In this document: positions 43,567-50,891 of the stretch, one piece after another
How the letters are laid out: every line of letters starts with the position of its first letter
How positions within the stretch are numbered: the stretch's first letter is position 1
Source of the DNA: Acidimicrobiales bacterium
Lineage (GTDB): Bacteria; Actinomycetota; Acidimicrobiia; Acidimicrobiales; SZUA-35
Direction: 5' to 3'
DNA length: 56,192 bases
Assembly: GCA_013003535.1 (NCBI GenBank)
Contig: JABDIY010000004.1
Coordinates: 1 to 56,192, forward strand
Position numbers and translations under genes: made by a program
Notes under the pieces: generated by a model
Told to the model about the DNA's origin: nothing
Seen by the model: only the letters and a program-made list of their open reading frames with translations
Databases searched by the model: none

Positions 43567-44046
43567 GTGGGTGCCACAATGGAGACCGTGGAACAACTCC
43601 CCGTTTCGGTTCGAAAGCTTTGGCGATGGGGCGGCGCGTTTACCGGGCTGTTCTTTGGCCTCATCACCGCCGCCTTCACCATTGGTGCAGCAAGCGCATT
43701 GGAGCTCGGGATTGCTGGATATGTAGCGGCTGGAGTGCTGGTACTGGCAGTTGCCGCCGTTCCCGTGTGGTGGGCTGGAGTTCGCTACCGCAACTGGGGA
43801 TGGCAGCTCACCCCACTCTGGGTAGAAGCCAAACATGGTGTGCTGGGTCGCCACCGCGTCATCATTCCCCGCAATCGCATTCAAACAGTCACCACCAACA
43901 GCGGTCCGGTCGATCGAATGCTGGATCTGGAAACGATTACCGTGCACACGGCCGGAGTGGGCGCACCGAATCTCACCATCCCGCATCTGGCAACGGCAAC
44001 GGTGCAGCAGATCCGCACCGAATTGGGCAAGGGCGTCGATGAGTGA
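43567..44046 (+). CDS. Membrane protein with bacterial PH domain (YdbS-like)
   Basis: A 159-residue protein from GTG 43567, or 155 from ATG 43579. Two membrane helices (about 25-48 and 52-72) precede a bPH2 domain with RYRNWGWQLTPLWVEAKHGVL and HRVIIPRNRIQTVTTNSGPVDRMLDLETITVHTAG style motifs (LxxxxI-Pro-Arg-x-x-I-Q). Its stop overlaps the next gene by 8 bases; YdbS/YdbT pairs usually occur together. Cellular role unknown; B. subtilis YdbST links to resistance to some bacteriocins. Confidence 0.82.
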   Translation: MGATMETVEQLPVSVRKLWRWGGAFTGLFFGLITAAFTIGAASALELGIAGYVAAGVLVLAVAAVPVWWAGVRYRNWGWQLTPLWVEAKHGVLGRHRVIIPRNRIQTVTTNSGPVDRMLDLETITVHTAGVGAPNLTIPHLATATVQQIRTELGKGVDE

Positions 44047-45550
44047 ACTCGCCGGGCCAATAATCGATTCTGCGCCCCCGATCGACTGGAAGCGACCCCA
44101 CCCCTACACGCTCATCGTTGAGTTCGTGTCGTCATTGCGAGATCTCATCTTGCCGATTGCCTTCATCGCAACCAGACGGGGCGATTCTGCAGAGATATTC
44201 CCGATGATCGCCGTCCTCCTTCCCTTTGGTGCGGCGCTGGCTCGGTATTACAGCACCCGATATGCATTGACCAGTGAGGCGCTGCTGCACGAATACGGGG
44301 TGTTCAAGAAGAACAAGCAGGTCCTACCCCGCAAGAACATTCAGAACCTGTCAACCTCGGCGGGGCTGATCGCCCGCGCCACCGGCTTGGTGGAAGTCAC
44401 GGCCAGCGACGCATCCCAAGGTGGGGATGTCAAACTCCGGCTTCTCTCGGTTGAAGACGCCGATGCGTTACTCACGCTGCTCCGGTCGAGTCGCTCCGTA
44501 GCCGTTGCCGGCCCCCCCGGATTCGCCGCTCCGCAGGCTCCCAGTTTTGCAGCTCCCAGCGTCGATCCGTTCGAGGCAGCCCCGATCCACTCCACCCGGA
44601 TGGGGGATCTTGTGAAGTTCAGCGGAGCCACTTCGGGCGGCCCACTCCTGGGCATCGCCCTTCTCGTAGCGGCGGTCGTCATCTACTTCGCCGCCCCCGA
44701 ATTGCGAGAGGAGGTTTCGATGGGGACGATCGTTTTCGCCCTCGGTCCCGCTGCCGCCGTCGTCTTTCCCGCTCTCAATCCCATCTTCCGACTGGGCGGC
44801 TTCCGGTTGTGGAGTGACCCAGACCGCCTTCGGATCAAGACGGGTCTTCTCACCGAAATCCAAATGAACGCCCGACGAGACCGGCTACAGCTCGTGCAGG
44901 TAGATCGCCATGTGTTCGCTCGAATGCTCGGTCTGGAAGGTATCGCCTTCGAGACCGCCGATGTCGAGGCCGGTTCGGTCGGCGTCAAGTACCTCGCCCC
45001 TGCCGTTGCGCTGGATTCGTGGCCACGCTTTGCCGCTGATGCGCTGGGCAAGGTCGAGCTGAACGAGGACGACCTCCAACGGGTCAGCCCACTGACCGAG
45101 CGCCGTTCCTTGGTCCGATGGAGCATTGGAGGAGTTCCGATCCTCGGAGCACTGGTGGCCGCGGCAATGGCGGCGCCCAGCGGCAATCGCTCGGCCGTCG
45201 TGGCGATCGGTGCAGGAGTACTGGCGTTTTACGCCGCAACCGCTCGATGGCACGCCCGTCGACGGGCTCGCCGTTTGGGATGGGCGGTTGGTGATGAGCA
45301 GTTCCTGTTCCGAACCGGGGTGATTGCGGAGAAGCTTTATCTCATCCGCAAGGAGAAAGTGCACTATGTGCGGCTGAACCAGTCATTCTTCCAGCGTCGG
45401 CTCGGACTGACCTCGATCAGCATCGGCACCGCTGGATTCGGTGGCCTCGGTCGAGCAACCTTGCCGGACCTCGAGAATGCGGTGGCCGAAGATTTAGCCG
45501 ACCGGCTGAGCGTGGCTTCTGCCAATACGCCCTTGGCCAGAACCCTCTGA
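44039..45550 (+). CDS. Membrane protein with several bacterial PH domains (YdbT-like)
   Basis: About 503 residues from the ATG at 44039 overlapping the previous gene. Three bPH2 repeats are recognisable: YALTSEALLHEYGVFKKNKQ with LPRKNIQNLSTSAG; LRIKTGLLTEIQMNARRDRL; and QFLFRTGVIAEKLYLIRKEK. Each is preceded by paired membrane helices. A Pro/Ala linker (GPPGFAAPQAPSFAAPSVDP) lies at about 158-177. Together with the upstream protein it probably forms a membrane complex of unknown function. Confidence 0.82.
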   Translation: MSELAGPIIDSAPPIDWKRPHPYTLIVEFVSSLRDLILPIAFIATRRGDSAEIFPMIAVLLPFGAALARYYSTRYALTSEALLHEYGVFKKNKQVLPRKNIQNLSTSAGLIARATGLVEVTASDASQGGDVKLRLLSVEDADALLTLLRSSRSVAVAGPPGFAAPQAPSFAAPSVDPFEAAPIHSTRMGDLVKFSGATSGGPLLGIALLVAAVVIYFAAPELREEVSMGTIVFALGPAAAVVFPALNPIFRLGGFRLWSDPDRLRIKTGLLTEIQMNARRDRLQLVQVDRHVFARMLGLEGIAFETADVEAGSVGVKYLAPAVALDSWPRFAADALGKVELNEDDLQRVSPLTERRSLVRWSIGGVPILGALVAAAMAAPSGNRSAVVAIGAGVLAFYAATARWHARRRARRLGWAVGDEQFLFRTGVIAEKLYLIRKEKVHYVRLNQSFFQRRLGLTSISIGTAGFGGLGRATLPDLENAVAEDLADRLSVASANTPLARTL

Positions 45551-45575
45551 ACGGGAGGCCTTTGCGACTGGAGCA

Positions 45576-46052
45576 TCAGGAGAGCCGGCGTACGAGCTTT
45601 CTGAGCGTGGACGTGAGACGTTCGAGCTCTACAGGATCCAGCACGCTGAACATCTGCTGCTCTTCGAGGTTCTGCTCGCCGTAGGCGGCAGCCAACAGAT
45701 TGGTGCCTGCGGGGGTCAACGTGATCTGGACCAGTCGACCATCGTGAGGGTCGCGTTGCTTGTTCACCAGTCCTTTGGCGGCGAGGGTATTGACAACCCC
45801 GGACACAGCCGCCGTAGAAACACCGGACAGGCGGGCAATCTGTCGAGGTTCCAACTCGTCATACACCCAAACGGTGAACAGCACCCGGAAACCAGCGGTG
45901 GAAACGCCCGCAGGTCGGTGGACGGCACTCTCCAAGCGGCTCAGATAAAGGGTGGCCAGCCGGAACAGGTGAAACGATGCGGTGAACGCATCGGTATCTA
46001 TCTCAGGCCAGCTCGTTATGCGTTCGGCCGCTCGTTGTTCGAAATTGTCCAT
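45576..46052 (-). CDS. MarR-family transcriptional regulator
   Basis: A 158-residue winged-helix regulator. The wHTH is LEPRQIARLSGVSTAAVSGV (about 73-92) followed by the wing region NKQRDPHDGRLVQITLTPAG, typical of MarR (Asp-x-Arg wing). It lies 3 bases downstream of paaI and divergent from the paaK operon, so it is the natural candidate regulator of phenylacetate genes; many MarR-type regulators in this setting respond to phenylacetyl-CoA-like ligands. That link is inference. Confidence 0.88.
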   Translation of the reverse strand: MDNFEQRAAERITSWPEIDTDAFTASFHLFRLATLYLSRLESAVHRPAGVSTAGFRVLFTVWVYDELEPRQIARLSGVSTAAVSGVVNTLAAKGLVNKQRDPHDGRLVQITLTPAGTNLLAAAYGEQNLEEQQMFSVLDPVELERLTSTLRKLVRRLS

Positions 46053-46055
46053 TGC

Positions 46056-46460
46056 CTAAGAGCCCTCGGGCTCCCGGAGTCTCAGGGTTCGGCCGCGAAA
46101 CTCCGCCACCACACGTTCTGCATCGTCATCATCCACCACGGCGACCGAAACGTCGAATATCGCCAGTCTGTTCCGTTGCCGCCGCAGCACGGCGCGAGCC
46201 CGCAAGCGGGCCCCTTCGCTGACGGCCTCCATGAAATCCACCTCGGCATGCGTTGCGAGCGCCGGGGTCGAACTATTGGCGGTTCGCCCCATGGCAGCAT
46301 CGGCCAGCAGAAACAGAATCCCCCCGTGACAAATTCCGTGGTCGTTCAGCATCGAGGGCGCAACGATCATTTCGACCACGGTTCGCTGAGACGACTGTTC
46401 TATCACCTCAATACCTAGAAGAACTTCGACCGGCTCGGCTGGCCACGGCTCGACATCCAC
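46056..46460 (-). CDS. paaI: PaaI-type hotdog thioesterase
   Basis: A 134-residue hotdog-fold protein. NDHGICHGGILFLLADAAMG carries the conserved His-Gly-Gly and helix with Asp; THAEVDFMEAVSEGARLRARA follows. PaaI hydrolyses hydroxyphenylacetyl-CoA and frees CoA from dead-end ring intermediates. Start GTG at 46460 with TAGGGT six bases upstream. In operon with marR, divergent from paaK. Confidence 0.85.
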   Translation of the reverse strand: MDVEPWPAEPVEVLLGIEVIEQSSQRTVVEMIVAPSMLNDHGICHGGILFLLADAAMGRTANSSTPALATHAEVDFMEAVSEGARLRARAVLRRQRNRLAIFDVSVAVVDDDDAERVVAEFRGRTLRLREPEGS

Positions 46461-46466
46461 AAAACC

Positions 46467-46472
46467 ACCCTA
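46467..46472 (-). promoter_or_regulatory. -10 element (TAGGGT) for paaI-marR, leaderless type
   Basis: TAGGGT, exactly 6 bases, then GTG at 46460. It abuts the tandem repeats at 46480-46502. Confidence 0.5.
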
Positions 46473-46479
46473 ATGGAGG

Positions 46480-46502
46480 AAGCGATTTTCCAAGCGTTTT
46501 CC
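46480..46502. repeat. Tandem direct repeat in the paaI-paaK divergent region
   Basis: AAGCGATTTTCC immediately followed by AAGCGTTTTCC: 12 and 11 bases, identical but for one A. It begins 8 bases upstream of the paaI -10 and ends 24 bases before the paaK -35, a good place for a regulator acting on both. The adjacent MarR-family product is the obvious candidate, though MarR sites are usually inverted rather than direct repeats. Confidence 0.5.
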
Positions 46503-46526
46503 AGGCAAAGCCGTGTCGTTAAGGCC

Positions 46527-46556
46527 TTGACGATTTCTTTTCCTTCCGGCTACCAT
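46527..46556 (+). promoter_or_regulatory. Promoter of the paaK operon, leaderless type
   Basis: TTGACG (46527-46532), an 18-base spacer, TACCAT (46551-46556), then exactly 6 bases to the GTG at 46563. It is the best complete -35/-10 pair in the window and supports choosing GTG 46563 over the upstream ATG at 46473. Confidence 0.6.
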
Positions 46557-46562
46557 CCCAAC

Positions 46563-47864
46563 GTGACCGACAGCGCAGCGACGAATCTTCAGCCGGGCTT
46601 TTTCGCCGAGGAGATCGAAACGATGCCTCGTGAGATGTTGGAGACCATCCAATTGCAGCGGTTGCAGACCATCGTTCGGCGGCTCCGTGATCACGTGCCG
46701 GTGATGGCCGAACGCCTCGCCGGGATCGGTGATCCCGCCAGCCTTGACGACCTCACCAGATATCCGTTCCTGAAGAAGGAGGACCTGCGCAACAACTACC
46801 CGTTCGGACTCTTCGCCAGTCCCCGAGCTGACCTGGCTCGTATCCATGCCAGCTCGGGAACCTCCGGCAAGCCGACCGTTGTTGGCTACACCGCTGAAGA
46901 CGTGCGGATTTGGAGTGAGTGTGTTGCTCGCTGCCTCCGAGGCGCCGGAATCGAACCAGGGTGGTGGCTTCACAATGCTTATGGCTACGGCCTCTTCACC
47001 GGCGGGCTGGGCCTCCACGGCGGCGCCGAGATGGCCGGCATCGGGGTGATCCCGATCAGTGGCGGCAACACCGAACGTCAACTGATGCTCATCGAGGACT
47101 TCGCCCCGGAAGCCATCTGTTGTACTCCTAGCTATGCGCTCACGCTCGCCGAGCACCTGGCCGAACGACACAAGAAATCGCCGATGCAGGTAGGCATCCT
47201 CGGCGCCGAGCCCTGGACCGATTCCATGCGCTCCGCCATCGAGGCGCAGCTTGGGATGATCGCCGTGAACATCTACGGTCTTTCAGAGGTCATTGGTCCA
47301 GGGGTGAGCTGTGAGACGGCCCACCGGGACGGTCTGGTGATCATGGAGGACCACTTCCTCCCCGAGGTCGTAGATCCCGAAACCGGGGAGCCGCTCCCCG
47401 ACGGCGAGGTTGGTGTCCTCGTGCTCACCAGCCTTACCAAACAAGCATTCCCCGTCCTGCGCTACTGGACGGGCGATCTGTGTTCGATCCGACGGGACCC
47501 CTCCCCCTGTGGCCGCACCCATGCCCGCATGAGCGCGATCGTTGGCCGAGCCGACGACATGCTCGTAATCCGCGGCGTCAACGTCTACCCATCCCAGGTG
47601 GAGCACACATTGCTGACTATCAAGGGCGCCAGTCCGCATTTCCAACTAGTGGTTACCCGGGAAGGCAACCTGGACACCCTGATGGTGCGATGCGAACACG
47701 ATGGGACCGGCGGTCCCCCGGAAGTGATCCAGGCGGCCGTCGTTGCGGCGCTCACCAGCGCGCTCGGGATAACCGCCACGGTGAGCATTCATGAACCCGG
47801 AAGCGTGCCACGCTCGGAAGGCGGGAAACTCTCCCGAACGCTCGACCAAAGGAACCTGGCGTGA
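46563..47864 (+). CDS. paaK: Phenylacetate-CoA ligase
   Basis: About 433 residues from GTG 46563, the usual PaaK length; the open frame reaches back to an ATG at 46473 but that part covers the promoter. Adenylation motifs: RIHASSGTSGKPTVVGYT (P-loop), YGLSEVIGPGVSCE, YWTGDLCSI and RADDMLVIRGVNVYPSQVE. The C-terminal GGKLSR lysine is present. Activates phenylacetate to phenylacetyl-CoA using ATP, the first step of the pathway whose second step is encoded just downstream. Stop overlaps the paaA GTG start (GTGA). Confidence 0.93.
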   Translation: MTDSAATNLQPGFFAEEIETMPREMLETIQLQRLQTIVRRLRDHVPVMAERLAGIGDPASLDDLTRYPFLKKEDLRNNYPFGLFASPRADLARIHASSGTSGKPTVVGYTAEDVRIWSECVARCLRGAGIEPGWWLHNAYGYGLFTGGLGLHGGAEMAGIGVIPISGGNTERQLMLIEDFAPEAICCTPSYALTLAEHLAERHKKSPMQVGILGAEPWTDSMRSAIEAQLGMIAVNIYGLSEVIGPGVSCETAHRDGLVIMEDHFLPEVVDPETGEPLPDGEVGVLVLTSLTKQAFPVLRYWTGDLCSIRRDPSPCGRTHARMSAIVGRADDMLVIRGVNVYPSQVEHTLLTIKGASPHFQLVVTREGNLDTLMVRCEHDGTGGPPEVIQAAVVAALTSALGITATVSIHEPGSVPRSEGGKLSRTLDQRNLA

Positions 47865-48802
47865 TCAATTCATGGAACGACGATCAGGATTTTCAACGCT
47901 TCATCGACGCTGGAGGAATGGTGGAACCCCGCGACGAGATGCCCGAAGGCTACAGACACGAGGTCTTTCGATTCATCGAGTTCCACGCCAATTCTGAACT
48001 GATGGGGGGTCTGACCGAGCGAGACTGGATCCCCCGAGCGCCGGGTGTCCGATTGAAACAGATCTTTTTGGCAAAAACCCAAGACGAAATCGGTCACGCT
48101 CACCTTCTCTATCAGGTTGCCGCCGACATGGGTGTGAAATCCCGGACCGAAATGCTGGAGCAGCTTTTCGCCGGGACCAGCCGGTTCCATAACGTGTTCC
48201 ACTACCAAGCGGTCACCTGGGCCGACCAGATCGCAATCGCCTATCTGGTAGATGCGGCGGCCTTCGCGTCCCAACGAGCCGTGTTCGCGGAATGCTCCTA
48301 TGGTCCCTACAAGCGGGTGCTCAAGCGGATCGTGGCCGAAGAAGGGTTCCATATGCGCCACGGCGAGGAAATGCTGCTGCGGCTGGCCGAAGGAACCCGT
48401 ACCCAACGATCCATGTTCCAGGCAGCTCTTGATCGCTGGTGGTGGCCGGCGGTGCAGCTCTTCGGACCAGACTCTGACCCCAACGACCCGTTGTTGGCCT
48501 GGAAGATCAAGAGCCAGCCAAACGAACAGCTCCGACACGCCTACATCCAGAAGTATGTCCCGTTGTTGCAGGGATACGGATTCGAAATTCCCGACGCAAA
48601 CCTTCGCTTTGATGAACAGGCCGCCGACGGCAAGGGCGCATGGGTCACTACGGACATTGATTGGGAACCACTGATCGCAACGATGCGCCAGGGCGGTCCA
48701 GACAGCCGCCGCCGAATCATGACCGCAGCGGAGAACTATCGCGACACCGCCTGGGTGCGGGCTGCGCTCGAGACTGCCGCAACGGCCCGAGTTGCGTCAT
48801 GA
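47861..48802 (+). CDS. paaA: 1,2-phenylacetyl-CoA epoxidase, catalytic subunit A
   Basis: A 313-residue di-iron protein. The ligand helices are KTQDEIGHAHLLYQVAADMG and IVAEEGFHMRHGEEMLLRL (Glu-x-x-His patterns), with QIAIAYLVDAAAF between. Catalyses ring epoxidation of phenylacetyl-CoA as part of the PaaABC(D)E complex. GTG start overlapping the paaK stop; its stop overlaps paaD as ATGA. Confidence 0.94.
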   Translation: MINSWNDDQDFQRFIDAGGMVEPRDEMPEGYRHEVFRFIEFHANSELMGGLTERDWIPRAPGVRLKQIFLAKTQDEIGHAHLLYQVAADMGVKSRTEMLEQLFAGTSRFHNVFHYQAVTWADQIAIAYLVDAAAFASQRAVFAECSYGPYKRVLKRIVAEEGFHMRHGEEMLLRLAEGTRTQRSMFQAALDRWWWPAVQLFGPDSDPNDPLLAWKIKSQPNEQLRHAYIQKYVPLLQGYGFEIPDANLRFDEQAADGKGAWVTTDIDWEPLIATMRQGGPDSRRRIMTAAENYRDTAWVRAALETAATARVAS

Positions 48803-49269
48803 GCCTGGGAACAACAACGCTCGAAGGGCTCGTTCGCGCCGCGATAGCCACGGTGTTCGACCCTGAATACCCCGGGGTCTCGGTGGTGGAGCTCGGATTA
48901 CTCCAATCGGTCGCCGTAGAAACCGATGGTGAGGTACGGATCGGAATGATCCCTACCTACTCCGGCTGTCCGGCATTGAAGTTCATTGCGGCCGACGTCG
49001 AAACCGCCGTAGGGGCGGTGGCCGGAGTCTCGTCGGTCCGTGTGGACTGGCTTCGCTCTCCCGTCTGGTCGCAGGACCGGGTTGCGCATTCTGCCATCAA
49101 ACACCTCGAACGAGAATTTACCGTCACGTTGCGCCGGGCCGACGGAACGCTTCGCTGTCCTGTGTGTGGCTCCGACGCGGTGAAAGACACAAGCCTGATG
49201 GGTCCCAGTCGCTGCCGCTCACTCGCCTACTGCCCCAGCTGTCAGAATCCCATAGAGGTCATGCGATGA
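48799..49269 (+). CDS. paaD: PaaD, metal-cluster maturation factor of the phenylacetyl-CoA epoxidase
   Basis: 156 residues from the ATG at 48799. The DUF59/MIP18-like domain has VFDPEYPGVSVVELGLLQSV and PTYSGCPALKFI with the conserved Cys. The C-terminal zinc-ribbon is LRCPVCGS and LAYCPSCQNPIEV. Needed for making an active epoxidase, probably by iron-sulfur assembly for PaaE or metal insertion. Unusually placed between paaA and paaB. ATGA overlap with both neighbours. Confidence 0.9.
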   Translation: MSLGTTTLEGLVRAAIATVFDPEYPGVSVVELGLLQSVAVETDGEVRIGMIPTYSGCPALKFIAADVETAVGAVAGVSSVRVDWLRSPVWSQDRVAHSAIKHLEREFTVTLRRADGTLRCPVCGSDAVKDTSLMGPSRCRSLAYCPSCQNPIEVMR

Positions 49270-49538
49270 GAACGTACGAAGTCTTTCTCAAGAAAGCGGG
49301 CAAGGAGGAGTTTCGCCATGCAGGCTCACTCCAGGCACCGGATGCGGAAATGGCCCGTCTTCTCGCTCGCGACGCCTACAGCCGCCGAGGTGAGGGCTCC
49401 GAGATGTGGCTGGTGGACCGAATCCATATCATCGAAGGTGACAAGCAGTTGCTCGCAGCTACCGCCGATGTGAGCCATCGAGCCAACGACGGCAGCGCAG
49501 TGGCCGCTCGCCGCAAGCGACTGCGAAACGACGCATGA
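49266..49538 (+). CDS. paaB: 1,2-phenylacetyl-CoA epoxidase, subunit B
   Basis: 90 residues from the ATG at 49266. The family start MRTYEVFLKKAGKEEFRHAG, APDAEMARLLARDAYSRRGE and SEMWLVDRIHII match PaaB, a small bridging subunit. Overlaps paaD and paaC by four bases each (ATGA). Confidence 0.92.
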   Translation: MRTYEVFLKKAGKEEFRHAGSLQAPDAEMARLLARDAYSRRGEGSEMWLVDRIHIIEGDKQLLAATADVSHRANDGSAVAARRKRLRNDA

Positions 49539-50293
49539 CCCCTCCCCTGGAGTTGAGTGCCGCCGCCCACTCCTACCTCCTGGCATTTGCCGACGATGAA
49601 CACATGATGGGCTCGCGCCACGCCAACTGGATCGGTCTTGGCCCGTTTCTGGAGGAGGATCTCGCCTTCTGCTCGATTGCTCAAGACGAACTGGGTCACG
49701 CTCTGGCCCTCTACGAGATGCTCGTCCCGGCCAATGAGATCGATCGATTCGCCCTGCTCCGAGCGCCGGCCGACTACCGCAGCTGCGCGCTGGCCGAATT
49801 GGAGTGTGCAACGTGGGATCTGGCTCTGGTCCGCCACTGGATCTATGACCTGGCCGAAGGACTCCGATGGGAGGCACTGGTCCAGTCATCGGTGGAGGGC
49901 CTCGCAGAGCTCGCCGTCCAGGCTGAGCGCGAGGAGTCGTTCCACCGGTCCCACGCCCAGATGTACATGGAACGAGTAGTTCAGGATGAAGAAGGTCGGC
50001 GCAGGGTAGACGCAGCCCTCGCCGAGATCGCGCCTCATATTGGTACCGTCTTTGCCCCACCCGAGTTCGAGAACGACGCCCTGGAAGAGGGTGTGGCCAG
50101 TGAGTCCTTTGCCGATCTGGCGCTCCGTTGGTTCAACATGTTCGAACCGCAGGCCGCGGAGTTCGGCCTCACGCTTCCCGCCCTGTCCCTCGAGTCCTCC
50201 CTCGATGTCCGTTGTACTCGCACCCCGGGTTTCGCAGACTTTCATGCGTCACTCGGCGAAGTGATTTCGCTTGATGTCCAAGCAAACTGGTAG
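49535..50293 (+). CDS. paaC: 1,2-phenylacetyl-CoA epoxidase, structural subunit C
   Basis: A 252-residue ferritin-like protein, partner of PaaA. HANWIGLGPFLEEDLAFCSI, AQDELGHALALYEML and EREESFHRSHAQMYMERV are its helix motifs; the metal site is expected to be empty in PaaC although Glu-x-x-His is seen. No paaE reductase gene follows; a DUF3237-like gene comes next after 9 bases. Confidence 0.92.
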   Translation: MTPPLELSAAAHSYLLAFADDEHMMGSRHANWIGLGPFLEEDLAFCSIAQDELGHALALYEMLVPANEIDRFALLRAPADYRSCALAELECATWDLALVRHWIYDLAEGLRWEALVQSSVEGLAELAVQAEREESFHRSHAQMYMERVVQDEEGRRRVDAALAEIAPHIGTVFAPPEFENDALEEGVASESFADLALRWFNMFEPQAAEFGLTLPALSLESSLDVRCTRTPGFADFHASLGEVISLDVQANW

Positions 50294-50302
50294 GAATACC
50301 CC

Positions 50303-50698
50303 ATGCCCAAGCTGACCGAATTCGCAAACATCTCCGCCACCCTGCATTTCACCCCGATCGGAAAGGTTTCCGCGGGATTCCGACTCGACGTCCCTTTCGA
50401 AGGGTCCATAACATCTGAGCACTGGGAGGGTGACCGTCCCGTGGCAGGCCTCGACCGAGTGACGGTTGGCGCCGACGGAATTCAGAGCCTTCAGATCACT
50501 GGGCGTATCGGCACCGGTAAGCAAACGGTGGCCTACTCCGCGATCGGTCGAGGAACTGCGGAGGATGGACCACGGGAACTGATGACGTTCGAGACCGGTG
50601 ATCCCGATCTTGCCTGGCTGAACAGTGCCGTAGGCGTCGCCCTCGGCACGATCGAAAAAGACCAGCTCAACCTGACCGTCTACATCATCGAGGACTAA
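50303..50698 (+). CDS. DUF3237-like protein at the end of the paa operon
   Basis: A 131-residue protein, beta-rich with no membrane segment. KQTVAYSAIGRGTAEDGPRE, FETGDPDLAWLNSAVGVALG and a tail LTVYIIED match the DUF3237 barrel pattern, a family without an assigned reaction that often lies near aromatic or CoA-thioester degradation genes. It follows paaC by 9 bases on the same transcript. It could help deal with a ring-opening intermediate, by inference only. Confidence 0.55.
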   Translation: MPKLTEFANISATLHFTPIGKVSAGFRLDVPFEGSITSEHWEGDRPVAGLDRVTVGADGIQSLQITGRIGTGKQTVAYSAIGRGTAEDGPRELMTFETGDPDLAWLNSAVGVALGTIEKDQLNLTVYIIED

Positions 50699-50700
50699 AA

Positions 50701-50759
50701 CCACGGGTCTCTCCCCCGTGGGATCGGGTACGGAAGCCGGGAAACCAAGGTTTCTGCTT
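50701..50759 (+). terminator. Two adjacent hairpins, probable end of the paa operon
   Basis: First, CCACGGG-TCTCTCC-CCCGTGG (50701-50721), directly after the DUF3237 stop, perfect 7-bp stem. Second, AAGC-CGG-GAAACC-AA-GGTTTC-T-GCTT (50734-50759), ending in TTTG. Neither has a long T-run, as is common in high-GC actinobacteria. Confidence 0.5.
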
Positions 50760-50760
50760 T

Positions 50761-50776
50761 GTGACGCGTATGTTAC
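50761..50776 (+). promoter_or_regulatory. GlnR-box-like site upstream of the amino-acid importer
   Basis: GTGAC-GCGTAT-GTTAC matches the actinobacterial GlnR consensus GTnAC-n6-GTnAC (AC-n9-AC) exactly. A GTCAC at 50781-50785 adds a nearby third half-site and makes TGTGAC...GTCACA an inverted repeat. The site is 116 bases before aapJ. GlnR activates nitrogen-source uptake; whether this organism has GlnR is not shown here. Confidence 0.45.
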
Positions 50777-50891
50777 GGGGGTCACAGATGCGCAAGCGGA
50801 GCCGTGATTCCTGAGCTAGCCTCGCTTCGTCGCCGAGTTGGGGAGAGTTCAGCCACCCTGGCTGACCCGTCGGTGCAGAAGGAAGAAATTC

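Noticed and set aside
46473-46562. Upstream ATG at 46473 as the paaK start
   Set aside because: The extra 30 residues would cover a clear -35/-10 pair and the tandem repeat, and exceed the family length.
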